Shown here piece after piece: positions 31,611-40,349 of a stretch of DNA of 64,000 nt. The stretch is from assembly GCA_963740765.1 (NCBI GenBank), contig CAVUFN010000012.1:74585-138584 (forward strand), read 5' to 3'. The notes below the pieces were generated by a model that was not told where the DNA came from, did no database searches, and was given only the letters and a program-made list of their open reading frames with translations. This DNA is from DATLGB01 sp963740765 (GTDB lineage Bacteria; Actinomycetota; Thermoleophilia; Solirubrobacterales; Solirubrobacteraceae). The translations under genes and the position numbers were made by a program. Each line of letters begins with the position of its first letter. Position 1 is the first letter of the stretch.

Positions 31611-33434
31611 GCGGTCCGACGCCGCCACGACCCTGAATCCCGCCGCCTGCGCCCACGCTTCCTCGGGCGCGGGCGTGGCGGTCGGGACGAAGCCGCGGCC
31701 GACGACGAGCACGTCGGCGTCTTGCAGGCGCGCGACGAAACGGGCCGGGTCGCGCTCGTGGCGCAGCATGTGGTCCACGAACGGCCCGGCGTAGAAGACC
31801 TCGTTGCCCAGCCGCGGGCCGAAGGCGGGCAGGGTCGGCGCGATGCCGGGCACGCTCCAGTCGCCGGCGAGCGCGATCGTCCTGTCGGCGGAGGCGTTGG
31901 CCTCGAGCCAGGCGATCGCGGGCTCGCCGGTGCCGTAGGGGCTGGGGGTGCGGATGGCGTTGGCTCCGATGAGGGCTGCTGCGGCCGCCAGGGCCGCCGT
32001 CGTTCGCGGCCTTCGCGTGAACAGTGCCAACGTCGCCGTCAGTGCCAGCGCTGCCAGCACGACGTCGCTCAAGGGGAGGATCGGTTCGTAGGTCGCTGAC
32101 ACTCCCTGGATGACGGCTGCGCCGGCGACGATGAGCACTGCGCGGGGCGCCGTCGCCAGGGTCATCGCCGCCAGGGCGAGCCCGGGCAGCGCGTAGCGCA
32201 TCGACGAGGCGGCGGCGACGGGATTGCCGGGCGGGCCGAGCGCCGAGTACGGCGTGAGCGCGTACGCCGCGAGCGCGGCCAGCGCCATCACCGCCACCGC
32301 CCGCCGTGGCCCTCGCCGCCGCAGCGCGAGCAGCGGCACCACGGCGAGCAGGATGCCCGGGGCGGCCAGCAGGTCGCGGAACTGCGGCCACAGGACGACC
32401 CGCCAGATCGTCGGGTCGGTGGCGTAGTCGAACAGCGACGAGCCCGCCGTCTCGCGGTAGATGTCGCGCGGCGCGTTGAGGCCGAGAAAGGGCTGCGGGA
32501 ACAGCGGGTTGCCGGCGAGGACCCAGTTGCGCAGCATCCAGATGCCGCCCACCGCGAGCGCGATCACCGCCATGCGGACGACCAGGCGCAGCGCCGGGCG
32601 GCGCGCGACGAGCCAGATCAGCGCCAGCGGCGGAAGGACGGTGAGCGCGTACCACTTCGTCCCCAGCGCCAGGCCGACCGCCACCGCCGCCACCCAGCGC
32701 TCCTCCGGGCGGTCGCGCAGCAGGATCACCACCGCGGCCAGCAGGAAGAACAGGAACTGCGGGTCCGTGTTGGCGCCGACCAGCGCGGTTCGCGCCAGCA
32801 CCGGAGCGGCCGCCAGCACGGCCGCGCCCAGCAGCGCCGCCGCGTGCGGCGCCCCGAGCTCGCGCGCCCCGGCGTAGACCAGCGCGCACGCCCCCGCCGC
32901 GAACGGGACGGCGACCAGCCGGGCCAGGAACGTCGAGTCGAACGGCAGCGTCGTCGCCAGCAGCAGCACGTTGCCGTGCGACGGATAGGTCGCGTTGGAG
33001 TAGTCGGGGAAGAACTGGTCGAGCTGCCATAGCGACCCCGTCTGGATCCAGCGGGCCACCTGCGGCAGCTGGAACGACAGCGTGTCCACCGAGAACGACG
33101 GCTCCCCTGCGTGCGCGCCCAGGAACGCGACCACCCCCGCCGCCGGGACGACCGGCACCAGCCACGCCGGCCGGAACCGGTGAGAAGGCAGGGCCAGTCC
33201 CCTCCTCCCCCTCACCCGCAGCGCGGCGGCAAGGACCAGGGCTGTCGTGATCAGGACCGTCCCCCGGCTGAGGATGCCGAGGGTCAGCGGGACGAGGTGC
33301 TCCAGGATCAGGACAGCGCTGAACAGCACGCTCCAGGCCGGCCACGAGCGGGCCAGGACCCGCGCTGCGTAGGCCGCGGTGCCGAGCGTGACGGCGAGCA
33401 TCAGCGCCCCGCTCAGGAAGGCGCCAAGCGTCAC
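31590..33434 (-). CDS. Polytopic membrane protein, GT-C (family 39-like) glycosyltransferase candidate
   Basis: A 614-residue protein with about 11-13 hydrophobic helices and a hydrophilic C-terminal domain. After the second helical pair, the first large external loop carries SFSVDTLSFQLPQVARWIQT, resembling the acidic catalytic loop of dolichol/polyprenyl-phosphate-dependent GT-C enzymes. GANTDPQFLFFLLAAVVILL and ALGTKWYALTVLPPLALIW follow, as in GT39/ArnT-like proteins. It would use polyprenyl-phosphate sugars at the outer face; donor and acceptor are unknown. The GTG start has TAGGTT 7 bases upstream. Confidence 0.7.
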   Translation of the reverse strand: MTLGAFLSGALMLAVTLGTAAYAARVLARSWPAWSVLFSAVLILEHLVPLTLGILSRGTVLITTALVLAAALRVRGRRGLALPSHRFRPAWLVPVVPAAGVVAFLGAHAGEPSFSVDTLSFQLPQVARWIQTGSLWQLDQFFPDYSNATYPSHGNVLLLATTLPFDSTFLARLVAVPFAAGACALVYAGARELGAPHAAALLGAAVLAAAPVLARTALVGANTDPQFLFFLLAAVVILLRDRPEERWVAAVAVGLALGTKWYALTVLPPLALIWLVARRPALRLVVRMAVIALAVGGIWMLRNWVLAGNPLFPQPFLGLNAPRDIYRETAGSSLFDYATDPTIWRVVLWPQFRDLLAAPGILLAVVPLLALRRRGPRRAVAVMALAALAAYALTPYSALGPPGNPVAAASSMRYALPGLALAAMTLATAPRAVLIVAGAAVIQGVSATYEPILPLSDVVLAALALTATLALFTRRPRTTAALAAAAALIGANAIRTPSPYGTGEPAIAWLEANASADRTIALAGDWSVPGIAPTLPAFGPRLGNEVFYAGPFVDHMLRHERDPARFVARLQDADVLVVGRGFVPTATPAPEEAWAQAAGFRVVAASDRLAVLSK

Positions 33435-33441
33435 CCGTGAG

Positions 33442-33447
33442 AACCTA
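33442..33447 (-). promoter_or_regulatory. -10 box for leaderless GT-C-like gene
   Basis: TAGGTT on the minus strand, 7 bases before GTG 33434. It overlaps the stop codon of the upstream SDR gene. Confidence 0.45.
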
Positions 33448-34485
33448 CTCCTCCAGGTTCTCCTCCCAGTACTTCCACAGCACCGGCGCGTAGGTCTCCA
33501 GGCGCGGGACGGCGATGCCCGATCCCTCGAGCGCCTTGCGCGTCAGCGTCGTGTCGAAGGTCGCGGTGAAGTCCGCGTAGGCGAGCGCGTTCTCGGGGAT
33601 GCCGAGCTCGCCCAGGATCAACCCGGCGCCCGGCACCTTGAGCGCGGCGCCCAGCGTCGAGCGCGGGAGGATCGGGCGGCGCAGCGGCGCGCCGGCGATC
33701 TTCGCAAAGGTGTTGATGACGTCGACGGTCGGCTGCGGCTCGGGGTTGACGAGGTGGAAGGCGCGGCCGTCGAGCCCGGGCTCGTGGGCGATGTGCGCCA
33801 TCGCGTCGGCGACGAAGTCGACCGGCACGACGTTGGTCGCGCCGAGGCGCGGGTACGGGATCGGCACGAACCCCGGCAGCTTCGCCGACAGCTTGATCGC
33901 CTTGAACAGGTAGTACGGGCCGTCGATCTTGTCCATCTCGCCCGTCTGTGAGTGGCCGAGCACCATCGCCGGCCGGTACACGCGCCAGGGGACGTCGGAC
34001 TCCTCGCGGGCGATGCGCTCGGACTCGAACTTCGTCCGGTGGTAGGGATGGTCGAGGTCTTGGCCCTCGTCGAACATGTCCTCGGTGAAGGTGCCGCGGT
34101 ACAGCCCGGCGGCGGCCACCGACGAGGTGTGGTGCAGGTGGCCGACCTCGAGCGCGTTGGCGACCTCGACGGCGTGCCGCGTGCCGCCGTTGTTGAGCGT
34201 CTCGTTGCGCTCCTCGTCCGCGGTCATGTCGTAGATCGCGGCGAGATGGAACATGTGGTCGATCCGGCCCTTGTGCTCCTCGATCCACGCGGGGTCGATG
34301 CCCAGGCCGGGCTCGCCGAGGTCGCCCCGCACGGGCTTGAGCCGCTTGGAGCGGCCCAGACGCTTGGCCTTCTTCTCGGAACCCTCGCGCACGAGGATGT
34401 GGATGTCGCCCGTCCGGTCTTCGAGCAGCCGCTTCACCAGGAAGCGGCCGATGAAGCCGGTCGCGCCCGTCACCAGGTAGGTCAC
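33445..34485 (-). CDS. NAD(P)-dependent extended SDR, fatty-acyl-reductase/epimerase-like
   Basis: A 346-residue extended SDR. TYLVTGATGFIGRFLVKRLL is the nucleotide-binding motif; HMFHLAAIYDM, HHTSSVAAAGLY and the catalytic YHRTKFESE (Tyr-x-x-x-Lys) follow. The shape (TGATGFIGRFLVKRLL, then VRGDLGEPGLGI and VPVDFVADAMAHI) resembles the first half of actinobacterial two-SDR acyl-reductase-type proteins; the second SDR domain is absent here. Possible roles are reduction of an acyl thioester or modification of a lipid/sugar. GTG 34485 has TAGGAT 6 bases upstream, which overlaps the formate-channel stop codon, so it has its own promoter. Confidence 0.82.
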   Translation of the reverse strand: MTYLVTGATGFIGRFLVKRLLEDRTGDIHILVREGSEKKAKRLGRSKRLKPVRGDLGEPGLGIDPAWIEEHKGRIDHMFHLAAIYDMTADEERNETLNNGGTRHAVEVANALEVGHLHHTSSVAAAGLYRGTFTEDMFDEGQDLDHPYHRTKFESERIAREESDVPWRVYRPAMVLGHSQTGEMDKIDGPYYLFKAIKLSAKLPGFVPIPYPRLGATNVVPVDFVADAMAHIAHEPGLDGRAFHLVNPEPQPTVDVINTFAKIAGAPLRRPILPRSTLGAALKVPGAGLILGELGIPENALAYADFTATFDTTLTRKALEGSGIAVPRLETYAPVLWKYWEENLEE

Positions 34486-34491
34486 GGCGCG

Positions 34492-34497
34492 ATCCTA
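34492..34497 (-). promoter_or_regulatory. -10 box for leaderless SDR gene
   Basis: TAGGAT on the minus strand, 6 bases before GTG 34485. Its TAG is also the stop codon of the formate/nitrite channel gene. Confidence 0.45.
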
Positions 34498-35295
34498 TTC
34501 CTCGGCGGGCACCTCCGCCTTCTCCCCGTAGAGGTAGTAGTACGCGCCGGACACGAAGATCGCGGCGCCGACGAGGTTCCCCAGGAAGGCGAAGATCCAG
34601 TTGTGGATCGCGTCGCCCCAGCCGATGCTCCCGGCGTCGGCGAAGATCGCTGCGGGCAGGAAGAACATGTTGGCGACGACATGGTCGAAGCCGATCGCCA
34701 CGAAGCCGAGGATCGGGAAGAAGATGGCCATGATCTTGCCGCCGATGTCCTCGGCGCCGAGCGCCATCCAGACCGCGAGGCAGACGAGCCAGTTGCAGCC
34801 CAGGCCGCGCAGGAAGATCTGCCAGGTCGTCTCCGTCTGACCCTTCAGCGTCGCGATCTCCTCCAGCCGGGCGGGCAGCGGGTCCTTGAGGACGACGCCG
34901 GTCTTGACGGCCAGGAAGTAGGCGACGAACAGCGAGCCGAGCAGGTTGCCGACGGCGACGATGCCGAAGTTGGCCGCGATCTTCCCCGGGGAGACCCGGC
35001 CCTTGAAGCCCGCCAGCGGGAGCAGGGCCATGTTGCCCGTCAGCAGCTCGGAGCCCGCCACCACGACGAGCACGAGGCCGAGCACGAAGACGAAGCCGGT
35101 GAAGAGCGTCGGCAGCGTCCCCCAGGTTTCCGGATCCAGGCCCGCCGAGACGGTGACGGCGAGCAGGCTCGCGAAGGCGATGTAGCTGCCGGCGAGGAAC
35201 GCGCCGACGAGCATCTTGCCCGGCGGGAGCGCCGCCTTCTTCTGTCCGGCGGCGATGCCGGCGGTGGTGATGCCCTGCGGATCCTTGTCGGCCAT
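34495..35295 (-). CDS. Formate/nitrite transporter (FNT) family channel
   Basis: A 266-residue six-helix FNT channel for small monovalent anions (formate, nitrite or similar). Typical repeats are VVAGSELLTGNMALLPLAG (first half) and FDHVVANMFFLPAAIFAD (second half); the FDHVVAN His matches the central His of FocA/NirC. GLGCNWLVCLAVWMAL is also typical. The order resembles FocA more than NirC, but the anion is not certain. The cytoplasmic N-terminus is short. The start codon lies inside a strong RNA hairpin (35293-35330) with a purine-rich GAAGGGA in its loop, which suggests translational control. Confidence 0.9.
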   Translation of the reverse strand: MADKDPQGITTAGIAAGQKKAALPPGKMLVGAFLAGSYIAFASLLAVTVSAGLDPETWGTLPTLFTGFVFVLGLVLVVVAGSELLTGNMALLPLAGFKGRVSPGKIAANFGIVAVGNLLGSLFVAYFLAVKTGVVLKDPLPARLEEIATLKGQTETTWQIFLRGLGCNWLVCLAVWMALGAEDIGGKIMAIFFPILGFVAIGFDHVVANMFFLPAAIFADAGSIGWGDAIHNWIFAFLGNLVGAAIFVSGAYYYLYGEKAEVPAEE

Positions 35296-35330
35296 GCCGG
35301 CGGCGCTTCCCTTCAGCGCCCGCCGGCATG
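35293..35330 (-). promoter_or_regulatory. RNA hairpin burying the FNT start codon
   Basis: An 11-bp perfect arm (CATGCCGGCGG with CCGCCGGCATG, 35293-35303 and 35320-35330) plus 4 inner pairs (35304-35307 with 35315-35318) and one bulged base close a 7-base loop. On the mRNA the AUG of the FNT gene is in the 3' arm. The purine stretch GAAGGGAA, the only Shine-Dalgarno candidate, is in and beside the loop. Confidence 0.6.
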
Positions 35331-35347
35331 CCTGACGGATCGGTGGG

Positions 35348-36283
35348 CTACCGGCGGCGGCGCACCTTGATCCGGCGCGAGCTGGACTCGTCGGCGACGT
35401 AGGCGCCGGTGCTGGGGGTGACCAGCGCGCGGAACTTGCCGCTGCGGAAGACCTTCAGACGGCGCCGGAACGACGATCCGTTCGAGCGGACCGCGGTCTT
35501 GCCGATCGTCACGTAGACCCCGTGGAAGCGCTTCTGGATCTCCACCTTCGCCCCCGGGTTCGAGGGGGAAACCGACCCGCGGAACGTCGCCCGCCGGCCA
35601 CGGCGGACCTTCTTCGTCGCCTTCAGGCGCACCTTGACGGGCACGGTGACGAAGATGATCGGGCTGACGATGTCGGGCTTGCCGGGCAGCAGGACCTTGT
35701 AGGCGGTGTTGACGGGGACGCTGAGGATCGGGAACGCGAAGTTCCCCGAGGCGTCGACGACCTGCGGGTTGCCGGCGTCGGTGAACCCCCCCGTCCCGAA
35801 CGCCTGCGACTGCAGCAGCACCTGGCGACCCTCGTTGCCCGTGCCGGACAGGTTGCCCGACAGCGTGGTCGAGCCACCGGCGCGCACGGCGTCAGGCGTG
35901 GCGCTGAGCGAGAGGCCCAGGGGCTGGCGATCGGTCTTGAACGTCCGGTCATCGCCGAAGCGCAGGCGGTTGCCGTCGCGCGACACCACCCGGTAGTGGT
36001 AGGTCGTGAACGGGGCAAGGCCGGTCAGCGGGGCGGAGACGCTCTGCGCCTTCGTGGTGGCGCTGAGCGGTTGCTCGGGTGTCTGGGACCCGTACAGGCG
36101 GTTGCCGCCGTACTGGAAGAAGGCCACCGTCCCGATGTTGCCCTGCGGGTTGACCTTGCCGCGGACCGTCGCGGTCGTCTGCTCGACGGCGGTGGCCGAG
36201 CCGGTGGAGACAGTGGGTGCCTTGGCAGAGGCGGTGGCCGGCAGCAACGCGAGTAGCGCGCCGGCGAGTACGAAAGTTTTCAT
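35348..36283 (-). CDS. Secreted protein with fibronectin-like domain and basic beta-domain
   Basis: A 311-residue exported protein. The signal peptide (TFVLAGALLALLPATASAKA) is followed by a fibronectin-III-like domain at ~25-115, with the usual AVEQTTATVRGKVNPQGN and APFTTYHYRVVSRDG pattern. Two further beta-sandwich-like domains follow. The C-terminal one is Arg/Lys-rich (KATKKVRRGRRATFRGSVSP and ending RRIKVRRRR), like tails of other secreted proteins in this window. There is no catalytic motif, so a wall- or matrix-binding role is likely. AGGAGG stands 4 bases before the ATG; the gene follows the upstream membrane protein by 7 bases. Confidence 0.75.
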   Translation of the reverse strand: MKTFVLAGALLALLPATASAKAPTVSTGSATAVEQTTATVRGKVNPQGNIGTVAFFQYGGNRLYGSQTPEQPLSATTKAQSVSAPLTGLAPFTTYHYRVVSRDGNRLRFGDDRTFKTDRQPLGLSLSATPDAVRAGGSTTLSGNLSGTGNEGRQVLLQSQAFGTGGFTDAGNPQVVDASGNFAFPILSVPVNTAYKVLLPGKPDIVSPIIFVTVPVKVRLKATKKVRRGRRATFRGSVSPSNPGAKVEIQKRFHGVYVTIGKTAVRSNGSSFRRRLKVFRSGKFRALVTPSTGAYVADESSSRRIKVRRRR

Positions 36284-36290
36284 GACCCTC

Positions 36291-37580
36291 CTAACAGGTC
36301 GAGCGCAGCATCCATTCGGTGCCGCGGACCTTCAATGCGTACGCACGGTTTCCTGCGCCGCGGAGCGATTGGGCGGAATCGAGCACGGAGCCGGGCACCT
36401 GCGGGTCGAGCGCGATCTGCTGCTGGCGCGTGTGCAGCCGGTACGCGAGCAGCTGGGTGTTGAACGGCCCGGTGGCGACCTGGCCGCAGCGCAACACGGC
36501 TGCGCGGCCGCCGAGCTCGTCGATGAACCCGGGCAGCGCGCTGTAGAAGCGATCCGACCGGTTGACCGAGGCGAGGTCGTGCCCGATGTCGTCCACCGGT
36601 GACACGAGGCCGGGCACGGCAGCGAGGACCAGTACGACGAGCACCGGCTTGGGGACGCGGCCGGCCACGTAGGCCCAGCCGACGCCGCTGAGCACGCAGA
36701 CGAGCGACATCGGCAGCGCCACGTACCGGATCCCGCCCGTGAAGCCCCGGGAGGCCAGAGCGGCCACGGTCAGCATCAGCAGCCCCGAGGCGATCGCGAG
36801 CGCGGCGATGCGGCGGTCGCGCCAGGCCGGGACCAGGGCGGCGACCGCCCCCGCGTAGACGCCGTAGCTGAGCGCGCGGGCCGATTGCGTGAAGGTGGCC
36901 AGGAACGGGTTGTCAGAGGCTCCGGGCGTGCCCAGGACCGGCTCCCGCGCCCGCGACGCTCCGCGGAAGAAGTCGCCCGAGCCGATGTACTCCGGGACGA
37001 ACCACAGCGCCACGACCAGGGCGCCGGCGCCGGCGACGGCCAGCGCGGTCGGCACGTCGCGGCGGCGGTGGGCCAGCCACAGGCCGTAGAGCGCCAGCAG
37101 CGGCCACACCTCGGGGCGGATCAGGGCGGCGGCGACGGCCGCGGCGAACGCCTGGGCGTGGCGATCGGCCAGGTGACGCTCGCCGGCCAGCAGTGCGAAC
37201 AGGACCAGCAGGCCCTCGGAATTGCCCCGGATCCAGTTGAACTCGTACACGGCGGCGAGTGCCAGGGCGACCACGGCGACAGCCCCGGCGGCGCGCCCCT
37301 GCAGGCGGGCGGCGATGCGGTAGGCGACGACGAAGCTCAGCAGGCCGCCGGTCCGGGCGACCACGAGCCACAACTCCATCGCGGCGTCGTCGCCGAACAG
37401 GCTGAACGGCGTGGTCAGCAGGACGGGCAGCGGCTTCCACGACGGACCCGCCAGGGTCTCCAGCGTCCCGTCGGCGATCTGCCGGCCCCAGATCAGCCAC
37501 GCCGTCGGGTCGTAGGTCGTCTGGTCGTAGACGAGCAGCGAGAGCACCGCGATGACGAAGCAGGCCAGGAAGGCGCGCAC
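36291..37580 (-). CDS. Multi-pass membrane protein, glycosyltransferase-like
   Basis: A 429-residue protein with about ten TM helices. The first loop carries DQTTYDPTAWLIWGRQIADG, an acidic external loop as in GT-C transferases, then WIRGNSEGLLVLFALLAGER and AALIRPEVWPLLALYGLWLA. The C-terminal ~100 residues are an outside domain without family signature. It may act in the same envelope-glycan pathway as its GT2 neighbour; this is inference. The GTG start has TAGGTT 8 bases upstream, sharing its TA with the divergent GT2 promoter. Confidence 0.65.
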   Translation of the reverse strand: MRAFLACFVIAVLSLLVYDQTTYDPTAWLIWGRQIADGTLETLAGPSWKPLPVLLTTPFSLFGDDAAMELWLVVARTGGLLSFVVAYRIAARLQGRAAGAVAVVALALAAVYEFNWIRGNSEGLLVLFALLAGERHLADRHAQAFAAAVAAALIRPEVWPLLALYGLWLAHRRRDVPTALAVAGAGALVVALWFVPEYIGSGDFFRGASRAREPVLGTPGASDNPFLATFTQSARALSYGVYAGAVAALVPAWRDRRIAALAIASGLLMLTVAALASRGFTGGIRYVALPMSLVCVLSGVGWAYVAGRVPKPVLVVLVLAAVPGLVSPVDDIGHDLASVNRSDRFYSALPGFIDELGGRAAVLRCGQVATGPFNTQLLAYRLHTRQQQIALDPQVPGSVLDSAQSLRGAGNRAYALKVRGTEWMLRSTC

Positions 37581-37588
37581 GGCGCAGG

Positions 37589-37598
37589 AACCTACGAT
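37589..37598. promoter_or_regulatory. Bidirectional -10 element (ANNNTANNNT)
   Basis: AACCTACGAT gives TAGGTT on the minus strand, 8 bases before GTG 37580. It gives TACGAT on the plus strand (37593-37598), 8 bases before GTG 37607. The 26-base divergent gap holds nothing else recognisable. Confidence 0.55.
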
Positions 37599-37606
37599 GA
37601 TCGGCC

Positions 37607-38311
37607 GTGCCGCCCGTCGCCGTCGTCATCGCCGCCCTCAACGAGGAGGGGTCCATCGGCGACCTGCTGGCCGAGATCCCCGCAACGGCCTGCGGGCTGC
37701 CGGTCGCGACGATCGTCGTCGACGACGGCTCCACCGACCGCACCGCCGAGATCGCCGGCGCGGCGGGTGTCCTCGTGCACTCCTTCGAGCTCAACCGCGG
37801 CCACGGCGTCGCCCTGCGCGAGGGGTACCGCATCGCCCGCGAGGAGCTCGAGTCGGACTACATCGTCACCCTCGACGCCGACGGCCAGTGGAACCCGGCC
37901 GAGATCGACGACGTGCTGCAGCCGCTGGTGGACGACGAGGCCGACTTCGTGATCGGCTCCCGCGTGCTGGGGGCGACGCAGACCGACGACCAGTTCCGCC
38001 AGGCCGGCGTGCACGTGTTCGCGCGGCTCGTCCGCCTGCTCACCGGCGTGCGGGTGACGGACACCAGCAGCGGGTTCCGGGCCATGCGCTCCGAGGTGAC
38101 CGCCAAGGTCCGCCAGACCCAGATCCAGTACCAGACCTCCGAGCTGCTGATCGGCGCCATCTTCGCCGGGTACCGCATCGCCGAGCGGCCGATCGTCATG
38201 CGCAAGCGCTTCGCCGGCGAGAGCAAGAAGGGCCACAACCTCCTGTACGGCGCCCGCTACGCGCGCGTCATTCTGAGGACCTGGTGGCGCGAGCGCGCGA
38301 CGGCCGCCTGA
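37607..38311 (+). CDS. Glycosyltransferase family 2, polyprenyl-phosphate sugar synthase-like
   Basis: A 234-residue single GT-A domain. VAVVIAALNEEGSIGDLLAE and IVVDDGSTDRTAEIAG form the nucleotide-sugar site, IVTLDADGQWNPAEIDDVLQ has the DxD-type metal motif, and VTDTSSGFRAMRSEV is typical of dolichyl/undecaprenyl-phosphate mannose or glucose synthases. It has no C-terminal membrane helices, so it is cytoplasmic, perhaps membrane-associated. It probably loads a sugar on polyprenyl phosphate for the nearby GT-C-like enzymes. The GTG start fits a leaderless mRNA. The next gene overlaps it by 28 bases. Confidence 0.87.
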   Translation: MPPVAVVIAALNEEGSIGDLLAEIPATACGLPVATIVVDDGSTDRTAEIAGAAGVLVHSFELNRGHGVALREGYRIAREELESDYIVTLDADGQWNPAEIDDVLQPLVDDEADFVIGSRVLGATQTDDQFRQAGVHVFARLVRLLTGVRVTDTSSGFRAMRSEVTAKVRQTQIQYQTSELLIGAIFAGYRIAERPIVMRKRFAGESKKGHNLLYGARYARVILRTWWRERATAA

Positions 38312-39123
38312 CGACTCGCGCGCGCCTGGTCGCGGTCGCGCGCGTCCTGGGCTTCGCCGGCGCGCTGGCCATCGTCGCGATCGTCGCGATCCGCGCCATC
38401 CGCGACGCGCCGCCGCGGCAGCTCGACGTCCCGCTGCTCGTCCCGTCCGTGCTGCTGGCGGTCGGCTGGTGGATCCTGCTGGCGCGCGGCTGGGCGGTCC
38501 TGATGAGCGGGCGCTGGACGCGTGAGGACGCCGCGACCTGGTACCGGACCCAGGCGCTGCGCTACCTGCCCGGGGGCATCTGGGCGCCGGCGTCCCGGCT
38601 CGCGGTCGCGGGCGGCAGCGCGGCGGACCGGCTCCGGACCGTCGCCGCCGAGAACGTCGGCGCGCTCGTCGCCGGCCTGGCCGTTGGCGGCGCGGGGCTC
38701 GCGCTGGCCGGTCGGCCCGCCTACGCGCCGCTCGTCCTCGTCCCCCTCGCGCCGATCCTGCTCGTGCGCCTCAACCTGCTGCCCGAGGCGTCCCCGCGGA
38801 CCGTCCCGGCCTACCTGCTGGGCTTCGTCGGCTACGCCGGCGCCGCGATCCTCGCCCAGGCGGCCGTGTCCGGGTGGCACGAGCCGCTGCTCGTGGCGGG
38901 AGCGGCCGGGATCGCCTGGGCGGTCGGGCTGGTCGTCGTCGTGGCACCGGGCGGGCTCGGGGTCCGCGAGGTCGTCTACGTCGGGCTGCTCGCGGGCGCG
39001 TTCACCAAGGGCGAGCCTGCCGCAGGGGCCGTCGTCCTCCGGTTGGTCACAATCGTCGCCGAGTTGCTGGTCCTGCTCGTCTCTGCGGAAGCTCTCAGGC
39101 GTCGCAAACGTGTGAGCGGGTAG
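38284..39123 (+). CDS. Flippase-like (lysylphosphatidylglycerol-synthase TM / UPF0104) membrane protein
   Basis: A 279-residue protein with about seven TM helices: FAGALAIVAIVAIRAI, VPSVLLAVGWWILLARGWAV, YLPGGIWAPASRLAVAG, then the late VAPGGLGVREVVYVGLLAGA, the PG-x-G-x-RE motif of the AglD/LPG-synthase-TM family. Members are thought to assist lipid-linked sugar transfer. GTG 38284 is the only reasonable start and lies 28 bases inside the GT2 gene, so the two are coupled, a common pairing. The stop overlaps the -10 box of the following gene. Confidence 0.78.
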   Translation: MARARDGRLTTRARLVAVARVLGFAGALAIVAIVAIRAIRDAPPRQLDVPLLVPSVLLAVGWWILLARGWAVLMSGRWTREDAATWYRTQALRYLPGGIWAPASRLAVAGGSAADRLRTVAAENVGALVAGLAVGGAGLALAGRPAYAPLVLVPLAPILLVRLNLLPEASPRTVPAYLLGFVGYAGAAILAQAAVSGWHEPLLVAGAAGIAWAVGLVVVVAPGGLGVREVVYVGLLAGAFTKGEPAAGAVVLRLVTIVAELLVLLVSAEALRRRKRVSG

Positions 39124-39126
39124 ATT
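39121..39126 (+). promoter_or_regulatory. -10 box for leaderless sqdB mRNA
   Basis: TAGATT, 7 bases before GTG 39134. Its TAG is the stop codon of the flippase-like gene. Confidence 0.45.
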
Positions 39127-39133
39127 CTCGGCC

Positions 39134-40342
39134 GTGCAGATCCTCATTCTGGGCGGCGACGGCTTCTGTGGGTGGCCGACGTCGCTGCATCTCTCGGCCT
39201 GCGGACACGACGTCACCATCGTCGACAACTTCGCGCGCCGTCAGGCGGATGAGGAGCTCGGAGCCCAGTCGCTGACGCCGATCCAGCCGCTCGACGTCCG
39301 CATCGCCGCCTGGCGCGAGGCCACCGGCCGCGAGATCGCCTTCCAGCGCATCGACGTCGCCCGCGAGTACGACCGGCTGCTGGACCTGCTCCGCACCGAG
39401 CGCTTCGACGCCGTCGTCCACTTCGCCGAGCAGCGCGCCGCCCCGTACAGCATGAAGTCGCCGTGGCACAAGCGCTACACGGTCGACAACAACACGAACG
39501 CGACGCACAACCTGCTGTGCGCGATCGTCGACGCCGGGGTCGACACGCACGTCGTCCACCTCGGGACGATGGGCGTCTACGGCTACGGAACCGCCGGGAC
39601 GCAGCTCCCCGAGGGCTACCTGACCGTCCGCACCGACGCCGCCGAGGGCGGCGAGGTCGAGCAGGAGATCCTCTACCCCGTCAACCCGGGCTCCGTCTAC
39701 CACATGACGAAGACCCTGGATCAGCTGATGTTCGCGTTCTACGCCAAGAACGACGAGCTGCGCATCACCGATCTGCACCAGGGCATCGTGTGGGGCACGC
39801 AGACGCCGGAGACCGTGCTCGACGAGCGGCTCATCAACCGCTTCGACTACGACGGCGACTACGGGACGGTGCTCAACCGCTTCCTCATGCAGGCCGCCAT
39901 CGGCTATCCGCTCACGGTCCACGGGACGGGCGGCCAGACGCGCGCGTTCATCCACATCCGCGACACGGTGAAGTGCATCGAGCTCGCCGTCGAGAACCCG
40001 CCCGAGCGCGGCGAGCGCGTCCGCATCTACAACCAGATGACCGAGGTCCACCGCGTCATCGACCTGGCCGGCATGGTCGCGCGGACCACGGGCGTCGAGG
40101 TCGACCTCGTCGAGAACCCGCGCAAGGAGGCCAGCCACAACGAGCTGCTGGTCGCCAACGACCACCTCCTGTCGCTCGGCCTCGACCCCGTCACGCTGAA
40201 GGACGACCTGCTCTCCGAGGTGACGGAGATCGCGCAGCGCTACAAGGACCGCTGCGACGTGGACAAGATCCCCTGCACCTCGCGGTGGGTCCCCCGCGCC
40301 GACGAGGAGGAACTGGCTCTTCTCGGCGACGACGTCGGCTGA
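39134..40342 (+). CDS. sqdB: UDP-sulfoquinovose synthase
   Basis: A 402-residue extended SDR that matches SQD1/SqdB along its length. ILILGGDGFCGWPTSLHLSA is the NAD site, HFAEQRAAPYSM the SQD1-specific loop, HLGTMGVYG has the active-site Thr, and YHMTKTLDQ the Tyr/Lys pair. TDLHQGIVWGTQTPET and HGTGGQTRAFIHIRDTVKC follow. It makes UDP-sulfoquinovose from UDP-glucose and sulfite, giving the head group of sulfolipid SQDG or a sulfosugar for glycans. No SqdX/SQD2-type transferase is in the window, and the neighbours are GT2 and flippase-like genes, so the final product is open. The GTG is set by the TAGATT box. Confidence 0.9.
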   Translation: MQILILGGDGFCGWPTSLHLSACGHDVTIVDNFARRQADEELGAQSLTPIQPLDVRIAAWREATGREIAFQRIDVAREYDRLLDLLRTERFDAVVHFAEQRAAPYSMKSPWHKRYTVDNNTNATHNLLCAIVDAGVDTHVVHLGTMGVYGYGTAGTQLPEGYLTVRTDAAEGGEVEQEILYPVNPGSVYHMTKTLDQLMFAFYAKNDELRITDLHQGIVWGTQTPETVLDERLINRFDYDGDYGTVLNRFLMQAAIGYPLTVHGTGGQTRAFIHIRDTVKCIELAVENPPERGERVRIYNQMTEVHRVIDLAGMVARTTGVEVDLVENPRKEASHNELLVANDHLLSLGLDPVTLKDDLLSEVTEIAQRYKDRCDVDKIPCTSRWVPRADEEELALLGDDVG

Positions 40343-40349
40343 GCCCGCC

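Noticed and set aside
33445..34485. Calling the SDR a complete fatty acyl-CoA reductase
   Set aside because: Only the first SDR half of the two-domain acyl reductases is present, so a precise function is not supported.
33431..35329. 632-codon minus-strand frame covering both the SDR and the FNT genes
   Set aside because: It is a shadow in another phase; the two real proteins in the other frame have full family motifs.
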